This document shows positions 17,213-26,514 of a stretch of DNA of 64,000 bases, one piece after another. The notes below the pieces were generated by a model. That model did not search any database. It was not told the origin of the DNA and worked only from the letters and a program-made list of their open reading frames with translations. The DNA comes from Gallionellaceae bacterium. Lineage in GTDB: Bacteria > Pseudomonadota > Gammaproteobacteria > Burkholderiales > Gallionellaceae. Position 1 is the first letter of the stretch, and each line of letters begins with the position of its first letter. The stretch spans positions 1-64,000 of the forward strand of contig JAUQWW010000036.1 in assembly GCA_030834965.1 (NCBI GenBank), in the 5' to 3' direction. A program made the translations under genes and the position numbers.

Positions 17213-18261
17213 ACGGACGCGCACCAATCCCAACCGCATTGAAAGTGCGTGCAATGACACCGGGCGATATCGCACGCTGGGATCAATTCGTTTTCGCCTG
17301 CCCCGCAGCCACATTTTTCCACCGCGCCGGCTGGAAAGAAGTGATAGAGCGCGCCTTTAGCCACCGCACCCACTTCCTGCTGGCTGAAGAAAACGGCACC
17401 ATTCAGGGCGTGCTGCCGCTGGCTGAAATCAATAGCAGACTGTTCGGGCATTCACTTTCCTCGCTGCCGTTTTGTGTTTACGGCGGCATCATCGCCAGCA
17501 CCGAGCCGGCACGCCAGGCGCTGGATGCGGCGGCGCAGAAGCTGGCCGCGAGCCTCAACGTGGATTTCCTGGAATACCGCAACACCGCGCCTTTCCACAC
17601 CGACTGGCCGGGCAAGGATCTGTACGTCACCTTTCGCAAGGCCATCGACCCGGAAGTGGAAGCCAACATGCTTGCCATCCCGCGCAAGCAGCGCGCGATG
17701 GTGCGCAAGGGCATCAAGGCGGGACTCGTCAGCGAGATCGACCACAGCGTGGAGCGGTTCTTTTCCGTGTTCGCAGACAATGTCCACCGTCATGGCACAC
17801 CCGCGCTGCCCAAGCGCTATTTCGCGCTGCTGATGGAAATATTCGGCAGCGATTGCGAAGTGCTGACTGTGGTCAAGGACGGGCAGGCCCTGAGCAGCGT
17901 GCTGAGCTTTTATTTCCGTGACGAGGTGTTGCCCTACTACGCCGGTGACACGCTGGCGGCGCGCGATGTTGCTGCCAACGATTTCAAGTACTGGGAGCTG
18001 ATGCGGCGCGCCTGCGAGCGCGGCATCAAGGTGTTCGATTATGGCCGCAGCAAGCGCGGCACCGGGCCATTCGACTTCAAGAAAAACTGGGGCTTCGAAC
18101 CGCAGCCGCTGCATTATGAATATCAGTTGCACCGCGCACAGGCCGTGCCCGACACCAATCCCTTGAACCCCAAGTACCGGCTGTTCATCAAGCTGTGGCA
18201 GCATTTGCCGCTGTCTGTGGCCAATGCAATCGGCCCGCACATCGTCAAGAACCTGGGCTAG
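17209..18261 (+). CDS. FemAB-related protein of the XrtA locus
   Basis: Start at ATG 17209 (350 aa), which overlaps the deacetylase stop (ATGA) and has AGGA upstream; the longer frame runs into the previous gene. The protein has two GNAT-like halves typical of FemAB/peptidyltransferases (TFFHRAGWKEVIERAF; FDYGRSKRGTGPFDFKKNWGF near the C terminus) and matches TIGR03019. FemAB proteins transfer amino acids from aminoacyl-tRNA to an amino group. Here the acceptor may be an amino sugar exposed by the deacetylase encoded just before it, which is inference from gene order. Confidence 0.9.
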   Translation: MNGRAPIPTALKVRAMTPGDIARWDQFVFACPAATFFHRAGWKEVIERAFSHRTHFLLAEENGTIQGVLPLAEINSRLFGHSLSSLPFCVYGGIIASTEPARQALDAAAQKLAASLNVDFLEYRNTAPFHTDWPGKDLYVTFRKAIDPEVEANMLAIPRKQRAMVRKGIKAGLVSEIDHSVERFFSVFADNVHRHGTPALPKRYFALLMEIFGSDCEVLTVVKDGQALSSVLSFYFRDEVLPYYAGDTLAARDVAANDFKYWELMRRACERGIKVFDYGRSKRGTGPFDFKKNWGFEPQPLHYEYQLHRAQAVPDTNPLNPKYRLFIKLWQHLPLSVANAIGPHIVKNLG

Positions 18262-18265
18262 TGCG

Positions 18266-19528
18266 ATGCAAGACATTCTGTACCTCACACACCGCATTCC
18301 CTACCCGCCCAACAAGGGTGACAAGATCCGCTCCTGGCATCTGCTGAAGCACCTGGCGCAGCGTTATCGGGTACATCTGGGCACCTTTGTCGATGACCCG
18401 CATGACTGGCAACACGTGGATAAAGTAAAGGTATTGTGCGGAGAAACCCATTTCGCAGCCTTGCATCCGCGCAGCGCGCGACTGCGCAGCCTGGGTGCAT
18501 TGGCTGGCAAGCGGCCGCTGACGCTGGACTATTATCGCAATGGCGATTTGCAGCAGTGGGTAGGCAAGGTGATGCGGGAACAAGCCATCGAGCGCGTGCT
18601 GGTATTCTCTTCCGCCATGGCCCAATTTGTGATGGAGGCCCGGCAAGCGCGACGCATCATCGACTTCGTCGACATCGATTCTGACAAATGGCGGCAGTAT
18701 GCCGAGAAAAAATCCTGGCCGATGAGCTGGCTCTACCGGCGTGAAAGCCGCACGCTGCTAAGCTATGAGCGGAAGGTCGCGCACGAATTCGACGCATCGC
18801 TGTTCGTGTCGCAAGCCGAGGCCGATCTGTTCAAGCAACTGGCGCCGGAAAGCACGACAAGGATCGGCTTCTTCAACAACGGCGTAGATACGGAATATTT
18901 TTCTCCTGCCCATGAATATCCCAATCCTTACTCCGCAGATGAAGCGGCTATCGTATTCACCGGCGCGATGGACTACTGGCCCAATATCGATGCAGTGCAA
19001 TGGTTTGCGCAAGAAATACTGCCTCGCGTACTGGCAAGGAATCCCGATGCGCGCTTTTATATTGTCGGCTCCCGGCCTACGCCTCAGGTGCAGGCCCTCG
19101 CGTCGCTGGCTGGTGTGCGCGTGACCGGCGCGGTGCCCGACATTCGTCCCTATCTCGCGCATTCAAGGATTGCCGTGGCCCCGTTGCGCATCGCGCGCGG
19201 CATTCAGAACAAGGTGCTGGAGGCGATGGCCATGGCCAAGCCGGTGGTCGCATCCGCCCAGGCGCTGGAAGGCATTGCCGCAAATATCGGAGAAGAAGCG
19301 CTGCTCGCACGGGACAGCAACGAATTTATCACCGCTGTTACTTCCCTACTGCAATATCCCCAGGACAACATTGGCCATGCCGCACGGGCGCGCGTTGTGG
19401 CGGACTACACTTGGGAACACAACCTGGAACGCGTGGACGAGTTACTTGCACCGGAGGTGACATTGCGCAGCACCGCCACCGCATCACCACCCGTTACGCT
19501 TACAACCGCCGGAGCAATGCATGAGTAA
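18266..19528 (+). CDS. XrtA-associated sugar transferase (GT4, TIGR03087 type)
   Basis: The 420-residue GT-B glycosyltransferase starts at ATG 18266, with MQDILYLTHRIPYPPNKGDK as the family's characteristic N terminus; the longer frame begins inside the FemAB gene. The C-terminal donor-binding half shows VFTGAMDYWPN, VTGAVPDIRPYLA and GIQNKVLEAMAMAKPVV. It adds a sugar to the lipid-linked repeat unit on the cytoplasmic side. It overlaps xrtA by 8 bp. Confidence 0.93.
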   Translation: MQDILYLTHRIPYPPNKGDKIRSWHLLKHLAQRYRVHLGTFVDDPHDWQHVDKVKVLCGETHFAALHPRSARLRSLGALAGKRPLTLDYYRNGDLQQWVGKVMREQAIERVLVFSSAMAQFVMEARQARRIIDFVDIDSDKWRQYAEKKSWPMSWLYRRESRTLLSYERKVAHEFDASLFVSQAEADLFKQLAPESTTRIGFFNNGVDTEYFSPAHEYPNPYSADEAAIVFTGAMDYWPNIDAVQWFAQEILPRVLARNPDARFYIVGSRPTPQVQALASLAGVRVTGAVPDIRPYLAHSRIAVAPLRIARGIQNKVLEAMAMAKPVVASAQALEGIAANIGEEALLARDSNEFITAVTSLLQYPQDNIGHAARARVVADYTWEHNLERVDELLAPEVTLRSTATASPPVTLTTAGAMHE

Positions 19529-21092
19529 ACCTGCCATCCATTCTGACAGCACTGTTATTTCGCGCCACGCTCCCAACTGGAGCGCCGCCACGCTGTTCAC
19601 CGTCACTGCGGTGACAACGTTGCTGCTGCTGTTCTATCAGACTTCCTTGTCCACGGTGGCAATCTGGAACCGTTCGGAAACGTTTGCACACGGCTTCCTG
19701 ATTTTCCCCATCTCTGCGTATCTGATCTGGAGCCAGCGCAAGGAAATCGCGTTGCTCACGCCCCAGCCAGACCTGCGTGGCCTTCCCATTCTGCTGCTGT
19801 TCGGATTCGGCTGGCTGCTGGCCTACCTGGCACGGGTACAGGTGGTGCAGCAATACGCGCTTGTGGCGATGATACCGGTGCTGGTGTGGATCATCCTTGG
19901 TCTGCGCGTCACCCGCGCCCTCATGTTCCCGCTGGGGTTTCTGTTTTTTGCGGTACCGGTGGGTGAGTTTCTCATTCCCTACATGATGGAATTCACCGCC
20001 GATTTCACGGTTGCCGCGCTGACACTCACCGGCATCCCGGTCTACCGCGAGGGCCTCTTCTTTACCATTTCCAGCGGGCAATGGTCGGTCGTGGAAGGAT
20101 GCAGCGGCCTGCGCTACCTGATCGCCTCGCTCACCCTGGGCTGTTTGTACGCCTACCTCACATACCGCAGCACGAAGCGGCGCATCATTTTCACGGTCCT
20201 GTCGCTGATCGTCCCGGTCATCGCCAACGGCCTGCGCGCCTACATGATCGTGATGATCGCGCACCTCTCCGACATGAAGCTGGCGCTGGGAGTCGATCAC
20301 TACATCTATGGCTGGGTATTTTTCGGTCTGGTGATGCTGCTGCTGTTCTGGATTGGCTCATTCTGGCGCGAAGACCTGCCGCATGCCGAAGGCGACAAAC
20401 CTGCCGTTGCACCGCCAGTCAACGCGGCACCGATACCGGTTCGCAGCATCGCCTTGGCCACCCTTGCTGCCGTAGGCATAGCCGCCGTGTGGCCGGCGTA
20501 TGCCGCATATCTGAAAAGCCAGGTTCCGCTACCCGCACCGATCAAGCTTGAAGCGCCCGCCTCCATCAATGGCTGGCAGGCAGACCCGGCACAACTGTCT
20601 GACTGGCAGCCCGATTACAAGGGTGGCGACGCCAGCCTGATGCAGACCTATCGCAAAGGCTCCAAAGCAGTCAGCCTCTACCTTGGCTACTACCTCCATC
20701 AGCGCGAGGGTGCCCTACTCGTTACATCGACGAACGTTATCGTGCGCCAGAAACACCCCGTCTGGAACAACGTTGGCGAGTCAAAACGCGCCATCACGGC
20801 GAACAGCGAGCCGCTTCAGATCGTGCAAACCAAGCTGCGCTCCCCTGGCCAGCGGCTGCTGGTGTGGAACTGGAACCGCATCGGCGACACTTATACCGTC
20901 AGTGCGCATTTTGCCAAAGTGCTGGAAGCCAAGGCAAGATTGCTGGGGCAGCGTGACGATGCGGCGGCCATCATCCTGTCTTCACCCTACGATGGAGACC
21001 TGGAATCCTCTGCCACCGTGCTGCAGGAATTCATCGGCGACATGCTGCCGGCCATCGAAACAAGCCTGAAACAGGCTGCAGACAGGTCGTGA
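19521..21092 (+). CDS. xrtA: Exosortase A fused to an EpsI domain
   Basis: The 523-residue protein has an N-terminal exosortase of about eight membrane helices (20-285). Its conserved catalytic triad is visible: Cys194 in VEGCSGLRY, Arg239 in NGLRAY and His260 in DHYIYGW. It is the transpeptidase-like enzyme thought to process PEP-CTERM proteins at the membrane. After a linker and another helix (about 305-325), residues about 340-520 form a periplasmic EpsI-type domain (ASINGWQAD onward). GGAG lies 6 nt before the ATG. The PEP-CTERM protein at 2417-3274 is a clear local substrate candidate. Confidence 0.95.
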   Translation: MSKPAIHSDSTVISRHAPNWSAATLFTVTAVTTLLLLFYQTSLSTVAIWNRSETFAHGFLIFPISAYLIWSQRKEIALLTPQPDLRGLPILLLFGFGWLLAYLARVQVVQQYALVAMIPVLVWIILGLRVTRALMFPLGFLFFAVPVGEFLIPYMMEFTADFTVAALTLTGIPVYREGLFFTISSGQWSVVEGCSGLRYLIASLTLGCLYAYLTYRSTKRRIIFTVLSLIVPVIANGLRAYMIVMIAHLSDMKLALGVDHYIYGWVFFGLVMLLLFWIGSFWREDLPHAEGDKPAVAPPVNAAPIPVRSIALATLAAVGIAAVWPAYAAYLKSQVPLPAPIKLEAPASINGWQADPAQLSDWQPDYKGGDASLMQTYRKGSKAVSLYLGYYLHQREGALLVTSTNVIVRQKHPVWNNVGESKRAITANSEPLQIVQTKLRSPGQRLLVWNWNRIGDTYTVSAHFAKVLEAKARLLGQRDDAAAIILSSPYDGDLESSATVLQEFIGDMLPAIETSLKQAADRS

Positions 21093-22231
21093 GCATGCGC
21101 CCTCCACTCATCGCCCACGTGGTGCAGCATTTCGGCATGGGCGGACTGGAAAACGGCGTAGTCAATTTGCTCAACCACATGCCGGCAGACCGCTACCGCC
21201 ACGCGGTCGTCTGCCTGGACGGATACACCGATTTTCGCCATCGTCTGCGGCGCAACGATGTGCAGTTTTTTGCTCTGCACAAACAGCCGGGCAAAGACCC
21301 TGGACTGTATGGCAGGCTGTTCCGGCTGTTGCGCGAGCTGCACCCGGATTTGTTGCACACCCGCAACCTGTCGACGCTGGAAGGCCAGTTCGTTGCGGCG
21401 GCCGCAGGCGTGCGGGCGCGCGTGCACGGCGAGCACGGGCGCGACGTGTTCGACCTGCATGGCAAGAACGCCAAATACAACCTGCTGCGCAAAATGGCGC
21501 GGCCGCTGGTGGGCCACTACATTGCCCTGAGCAGAGATTTGGCGACCTGGCTGGAACACACGGTCGGTGTCGATGCGAAGCGCATTGCCCAAATCTACAA
21601 CGGAGTGGACAGCGTGCGATTCCATCCACGCGGGGAACAGCGCAAACCGATCGGCCCGGCCGGCTTCATGAGCGGCAATGAACTGCTGATCGGCAGCGTC
21701 GGCCGCATGGCGGAAGTGAAAGACTACCCCAACCTGGTGCGTGCCTTCCTGCGCCTGCTGGAGTTGAGCCCCGAGGCACGCAGTCGCGCCCGCCTGGTTA
21801 TCCTGGGTGAAGGCACGGCGCGCGCGGAGTGTCTGGCCTTGCTCAAGCAAGCCAATGCCGAACAGCTTGCCTGGCTGCCGGGCAGCCGCGATGACATCGC
21901 GGACCTGATGCGCCAGTTCGACGTATTCACCCTCTCGTCGCTGGGCGAAGGAATATCGAACACCATCCTGGAAGCGATGGCATGCGGCTTGCCGGTAATC
22001 GCCACTTCCGTCGGCGGCAACACCGAACTGGTGGTAGATGGCATCACCGGCACACTGGTGCCACCAGCCGCACCGGAGGCAATGGCACAAGCATTGCTCA
22101 CGTATTTTGAGGATAATGCCCTGGCGCGCAAGCATGGGACAGCAGGCCGAGAAAAAATCGAGGCGCAATTTTCGATGGAAGCGATGGTGCGCGGGTACAT
22201 GGGTGTATATGACGCGGTGCTGGCCAGGTAA
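21089..22231 (+). CDS. XrtA-associated sugar transferase (GT4, TIGR03088 type)
   Basis: The 380-residue GT-B enzyme has the family N terminus HVVQHFGMGGLENGVVNL and a GT4 C-terminal half with IGSVGRMAEVKDYPNLV and SLGEGISNTILEAMACGLPVIAT (the E-x7-E type donor site). The start is GTG 21089 (GTGA overlap with xrtA) or ATG 21095 two codons later. It probably adds one sugar to the repeat unit. Confidence 0.93.
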   Translation: MSMRPPLIAHVVQHFGMGGLENGVVNLLNHMPADRYRHAVVCLDGYTDFRHRLRRNDVQFFALHKQPGKDPGLYGRLFRLLRELHPDLLHTRNLSTLEGQFVAAAAGVRARVHGEHGRDVFDLHGKNAKYNLLRKMARPLVGHYIALSRDLATWLEHTVGVDAKRIAQIYNGVDSVRFHPRGEQRKPIGPAGFMSGNELLIGSVGRMAEVKDYPNLVRAFLRLLELSPEARSRARLVILGEGTARAECLALLKQANAEQLAWLPGSRDDIADLMRQFDVFTLSSLGEGISNTILEAMACGLPVIATSVGGNTELVVDGITGTLVPPAAPEAMAQALLTYFEDNALARKHGTAGREKIEAQFSMEAMVRGYMGVYDAVLAR

Positions 22232-22275
22232 TAACAAGAACTCAAAACACAACCAATGAACACGAATATTCAATC

Positions 22276-24171
22276 ATGTGTGGCATAGCAGGCATCTTCG
22301 ACATGCAAGCGAGACGCGCCATCGACCAGGCGTTGCTCGCGCGCATGAACCAGACTCAACACCATCGCGGCCCGGACGAAACCGGATTGCACGCTGAGCG
22401 GGGAGTGGGGCTGGCGCATAAGCGGCTGTCTATCATTGATCTGTCTTCCGGGCATCAGCCTTTGTTCAACGAAGATGGCAGCGTCGTGGTGGTGTTCAAC
22501 GGCGAGATATACAACTTCGTCGATCTGATCCCCGAGCTGCAGGCGCTTGGCCATGTCTTCCGCACGCGCTGCGACACCGAAGTCATCGTGCATGCATGGG
22601 AGCAATGGGGCGAAGCCTGCGTCGAGCGCTTCCGCGGCATGTTTGCCTTCGCGCTGTGGGATCGCAATAAGGAGACGCTGTTCCTCGCGCGCGACCGCCT
22701 CGGCGTGAAACCACTTTTCTATGCGCTGCTTGACGACGGCCAGCTCATTTTCGGCTCCGAGCTCAAGGTTCTGACCGCGCATCCGGCATTGCGGCGCGAC
22801 ATTGATCCGCTCGCGATCGAGGAATATTTCGCCTACGGCTACATACCCGAGCCGCGCACCATTTACCGGCAAGCCCTCAAGCTGCCACCCGCGCATACCC
22901 TGACCGTAACGCGCGGCCAGCCTCTGCCGCTGCCGCGTGAATACTGGGATGTTCCGTTCGAGCCGCTTGCAGCCATGACGCAAGACGAAGCACAGGAAGA
23001 ACTTGTCGCCCTGCTGCGCGAATCGGTAAAAATCCGGCTGGTATCCGAAGTGCCGCTGGGCGCCTTTCTTTCCGGCGGGGTGGACTCCAGCGCCGTCGTC
23101 GCGATGATGGCCAGCCTGTCGACCGAGCCGGTGAACACCTGCTCGATTTCCTTCGGCGACCCTGCATACAACGAATCCGAATACGCCGCGCAGGTTGCGG
23201 CGCGCTACCATACCAATCACCGTGTGGAACAAGTCGATCCTGACGATTTCGATCTCATCGACAAGCTAGCCGCACTCTACGATGAACCCTACGCCGACAG
23301 CTCTGCCCTCCCCACCTACCGCGTGTGCGAACTGGCGAAAAAGAATGTCACCGTTGCGCTCTCCGGCGATGGCGGCGACGAGAGCTTCGCCGGCTACCGG
23401 CGTTATCGCTGGCACATGAACGAAGAGCACATGCGCAGCATGATTCCCTCCGCCCTGCGCCGCCCAGTGTTCGGCCTGCTGGGCAGGATTTACCCAAAAG
23501 CAGACTGGGCGCCAAAAATTTTCCGCGCCAAGGCTACGCTCGAAGGCATGGCGCGCGATTCGGTGGAAGGCTATTTCCACAGCATCTCGCTGATGAGCGA
23601 CGCCATGCGCGCTCGCCTGTTCAGTCCAAGCTTCAGGAACGCGCTGCAAGGCTATCGTGCAGTGGAAGTCATGCAGCGGCACGATGCACGCTCGCCCACG
23701 CGCGAACCGCTCGCCCGCGTGCAATACCTCGACATCAAGACCTATCTGGTCGGCGATATCCTCACCAAGGTCGATCGCGCCAGCATGGCGCACGCCCTCG
23801 AAGTGCGCGAGCCGCTGCTCGACCACAAGCTGGTGGAATGGGCCTCGCGCCTGCCTGCGTCGCTCAAACTTCAGGGCGGAGAAGGCAAGTATGTATTCAA
23901 GAAAGCGATGGAACCCTACTTGCCGAACGATATTTTGTACCGCAAGAAAATGGGCTTCGCGATACCGCTGGCAAGCTGGTTCCGCGGCCCGCTAAAAGAA
24001 AAAGTGCGAAGTGCCGTCCTGGGTCCGGTGCTGGCCCAGACCGGCTACTTCAATGCCGACTATCTGCGCGAACTGGTCGATCAGCATCAATCCGGTTTGC
24101 GCGACTACAGCACACCACTGTGGACGCTGCTGATGTTCGAATCGTTTTTGCGCAACCAGCAGACAAGCTAA
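22276..24171 (+). CDS. XrtA-system amidotransferase (asparagine synthase-like)
   Basis: The 631-residue protein keeps both functional halves of the glutamine-hydrolysing AsnB family: Cys2 in MCGIAGIF, HHRGPDETG and FNGEIYNF in the N-terminal glutaminase, and the ATP pyrophosphatase loop SGGVDSSAV (about 267-275) in the C-terminal domain. XrtA-locus members (TIGR03108) probably form an amide on a uronic acid or other carboxylated sugar rather than make asparagine. It is clearly active-looking, unlike the second copy at 31004-32851. Confidence 0.93.
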   Translation: MCGIAGIFDMQARRAIDQALLARMNQTQHHRGPDETGLHAERGVGLAHKRLSIIDLSSGHQPLFNEDGSVVVVFNGEIYNFVDLIPELQALGHVFRTRCDTEVIVHAWEQWGEACVERFRGMFAFALWDRNKETLFLARDRLGVKPLFYALLDDGQLIFGSELKVLTAHPALRRDIDPLAIEEYFAYGYIPEPRTIYRQALKLPPAHTLTVTRGQPLPLPREYWDVPFEPLAAMTQDEAQEELVALLRESVKIRLVSEVPLGAFLSGGVDSSAVVAMMASLSTEPVNTCSISFGDPAYNESEYAAQVAARYHTNHRVEQVDPDDFDLIDKLAALYDEPYADSSALPTYRVCELAKKNVTVALSGDGGDESFAGYRRYRWHMNEEHMRSMIPSALRRPVFGLLGRIYPKADWAPKIFRAKATLEGMARDSVEGYFHSISLMSDAMRARLFSPSFRNALQGYRAVEVMQRHDARSPTREPLARVQYLDIKTYLVGDILTKVDRASMAHALEVREPLLDHKLVEWASRLPASLKLQGGEGKYVFKKAMEPYLPNDILYRKKMGFAIPLASWFRGPLKEKVRSAVLGPVLAQTGYFNADYLRELVDQHQSGLRDYSTPLWTLLMFESFLRNQQTS

Positions 24172-24181
24172 AGCAAAAATA

Positions 24182-25402
24182 ATGAATTACCGCATCCTCC
24201 ACGTCCTCGACCATTCCATCCCGCTGCACAGCGGCTACACGTTCCGCACGCTCGCGATTCTGCGCGAGCAGCGCGCGCTGGGCTGGGAGACATTTCATCT
24301 GACCAGTCCAAAGCAAATCAAGTGCGATGTACTCGAAGAAGACGTGGACGGGTTGCATTTCTACCGTACGCCCAAACCCACCAGCGCCATGAGCAAACTT
24401 CCGCTGCTCAACCAGATAGCGTCTATCGACGCGCTGACGCAGCGCCTGGATGAGGTGGTGGAGCAGGTGAAGCCGGATATTCTGCACGCGCATTCGCCGG
24501 TACTGGATGCCATCCCCGCGCTGCGCGTGGGCCGACGCAGAAACATTCCGGTGGTGTATGAAGTGCGTGCGTTCTGGGAAGATGCCGCAGTGGACCACGG
24601 CACCACGACTGAGGGCAGTGCACGCTATCGGCTTACACGTGCGATGGAAACCTACGCCTTCAAGCATGCTGACGCCGTGACCTGCATTTGCGAAGGCCTG
24701 CGCCAGGACATCGTAGCGCGCGGCATACCTGCGAACAAAGTCACCGTGATCCCGAACGCGGTGGATATCGAAAAATTTCCCCTCGGCAGCCCCCCGGACG
24801 AAACGCTCAAGGCCAGCCTCGGGCTGGCCGGTGCGCGCGTGCTGGGTTTCATCGGCTCGTTCTACGCTTACGAGGGGCTGGACCTCCTGCTCCGAGCGCT
24901 GCCGCAAATCCTGGTGCAGGCGCCAGATGTGCGCGTGCTGCTCGTGGGCGGAGGTCCGCAGGAGGCCAATCTCAGACAACAGGCAATAGATTTGGGAGTT
25001 GCCGACAAAGTTGTGTTCGCCGGCCGTGTGCCGCACAGCGAAGTGAACCGATATTACGACCTGGTGGATATGCTGGTCTATGCACGCCATTCCATGCGCC
25101 TCACCGAACTGGTTACACCATTAAAACCGCTGGAAGCGATGGCCCAGGGCCAGTTGTTCGTCGCCTCTGACGTGGGCGGCCACAAAGAACTGGTGCGTCA
25201 TGGCAAAACGGGATGGCTGTTCAAGTCAGATGATGTGGAAGCACTCACCGAGGGCGTGTTATCCATGCTGAACAATCAGGATCGCTGGCCTGCAATGAAA
25301 GCCGCCGGGCGCAAATTTGTGGAAACCGAGCGCAACTGGAAGGCCTCCGTTTCGCGCTATCAAGATGTATACAGCGGCTTAGTGCAAGGAGCAAACGGAT
25401 GA
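24182..25402 (+). CDS. Exosortase A-associated glycosyltransferase (GT4, Daro_2409 type)
   Basis: The 406-residue GT4 enzyme has the N terminus RILHVLDHSIPLHSGYTFR typical of the TIGR04063 family, VIPNAVDIEKF between the two Rossmann halves, FIGSFYAYEGLDLLLRA and TPLKPLEAMAQGQ in the donor site. It lies 10 bp after the amidotransferase gene and overlaps the next glycosyltransferase gene by 4 bp. Confidence 0.92.
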   Translation: MNYRILHVLDHSIPLHSGYTFRTLAILREQRALGWETFHLTSPKQIKCDVLEEDVDGLHFYRTPKPTSAMSKLPLLNQIASIDALTQRLDEVVEQVKPDILHAHSPVLDAIPALRVGRRRNIPVVYEVRAFWEDAAVDHGTTTEGSARYRLTRAMETYAFKHADAVTCICEGLRQDIVARGIPANKVTVIPNAVDIEKFPLGSPPDETLKASLGLAGARVLGFIGSFYAYEGLDLLLRALPQILVQAPDVRVLLVGGGPQEANLRQQAIDLGVADKVVFAGRVPHSEVNRYYDLVDMLVYARHSMRLTELVTPLKPLEAMAQGQLFVASDVGGHKELVRHGKTGWLFKSDDVEALTEGVLSMLNNQDRWPAMKAAGRKFVETERNWKASVSRYQDVYSGLVQGANG

Positions 25403-26514
25403 TGAATGCCCCATCCATCCGCATTGCCCTGGTCGGACCGCTGCCCCCGCCTTTTGGTGGCATGGCCAACCAGACGCGCCAGCTTGCCGAACTGTTACGC
25501 AGCGAGGGCGTGGGGGTCGAGGTGGTCCGGGTCAACGCGCCCTACCGCCCCGCATGGCTGGAGCCCGTGCGCGGGGTGCGCGCGTTATTCCGCCTGCTGC
25601 CATATCTTGCACGCCTGTGGGCAGCGGCTGGCCGCAATGACCTGTTCCACATCATGGCAAATTCGGGCTGGTCTTGGCATCTCTATGCAGCCCCCGCCAT
25701 CTGGATCGCCAAGCTGCGCGGCAAGGTAGTAGTGATAAATTATCGCGGCGGCGAAGCGGAGGAATTTTTTGCACGCGCCTTCGCTTGGGTCAAACCGAGC
25801 CTGAAGCGGGCCGATGCGATTATCGTGCCTTCCGGGTTCCTCGCAGAAATTTTTGGCAAGCGCGGCTTCGCCACGCACATCGTACCCAACATCGTTAATC
25901 TGGAACGCTTCGCCGCCATCGATCCGGCGGAAAAACCCGCAGCGCCGCATATGCTGGTTGCGCGTAATCTGGAACCGCTCTACGACAACACGACCGCCTT
26001 GCACGCTTTTGCGCGCATCCGGCAACATCATCCGGACGCGCGCCTGACCATCGCCGGTTCGGGGCCTGAACGGGCAGCGCTCGAACAGTTGGCATGTTCG
26101 CTGAACATCGCCGATGCGGTAACATTTGCCGGGCGTGTCGAGAACGCAGAAATGCCTGCGCTTTACCAGACAGTGCACATTGCCTTGAACCCCAGCCTCG
26201 CCGACAACATGCCGATTTCGATACTTGAAGCCCTGGCGAGTGGAGTGCCGGTGGTGAGCACCGATGTTGGTGGTGTGCCGTTTCTGGTGAAGCACGAGAA
26301 GACCGCACTGCTTGTGCCGCCGGCAGATGCCGACGCAATGGCCGGTGCCTGCCTGCGCATCCTCTCTGATACGCAATTCACTCAGCAGTTGATCGCAGCC
26401 GGACAGGAGTTGGTGCATGAGTTCGCCTGGAGCCAGGTACGCAGCAGGTTGTTTGAGGTTTATCACGATGCACCAAACGGTGGCACACGACTGCCCGCAG
26501 TGGAGACGCAATGA
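25399..26514 (+). CDS. Glycosyltransferase family 4
   Basis: The 371-residue GT-B fold protein has GPLPPPFGGMANQTRQLAE at the N terminus and, in the donor-binding half, LTIAGSGPER, VTFAGRVENAEM and NPSLADNMPISILEALASG. Ser-Leu-Ala-Asp-Asn replaces the more common SxxEG(F/L) segment, while the second conserved Glu is kept. It is embedded in the XrtA operon by ATGA overlaps on both sides, so it is probably part of repeat-unit assembly. Confidence 0.88.
   Translation: MMNAPSIRIALVGPLPPPFGGMANQTRQLAELLRSEGVGVEVVRVNAPYRPAWLEPVRGVRALFRLLPYLARLWAAAGRNDLFHIMANSGWSWHLYAAPAIWIAKLRGKVVVINYRGGEAEEFFARAFAWVKPSLKRADAIIVPSGFLAEIFGKRGFATHIVPNIVNLERFAAIDPAEKPAAPHMLVARNLEPLYDNTTALHAFARIRQHHPDARLTIAGSGPERAALEQLACSLNIADAVTFAGRVENAEMPALYQTVHIALNPSLADNMPISILEALASGVPVVSTDVGGVPFLVKHEKTALLVPPADADAMAGACLRILSDTQFTQQLIAAGQELVHEFAWSQVRSRLFEVYHDAPNGGTRLPAVETQ

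Noticed and set aside
20987-25090. Long antisense ORFs (for example 20987-22273, 22270-23232 and 24050-25090, minus strand)
   Set aside because: They lie opposite well-supported glycosyltransferase and amidotransferase genes; His/Gln/Arg-rich mirror translations typical of high-GC codon usage.
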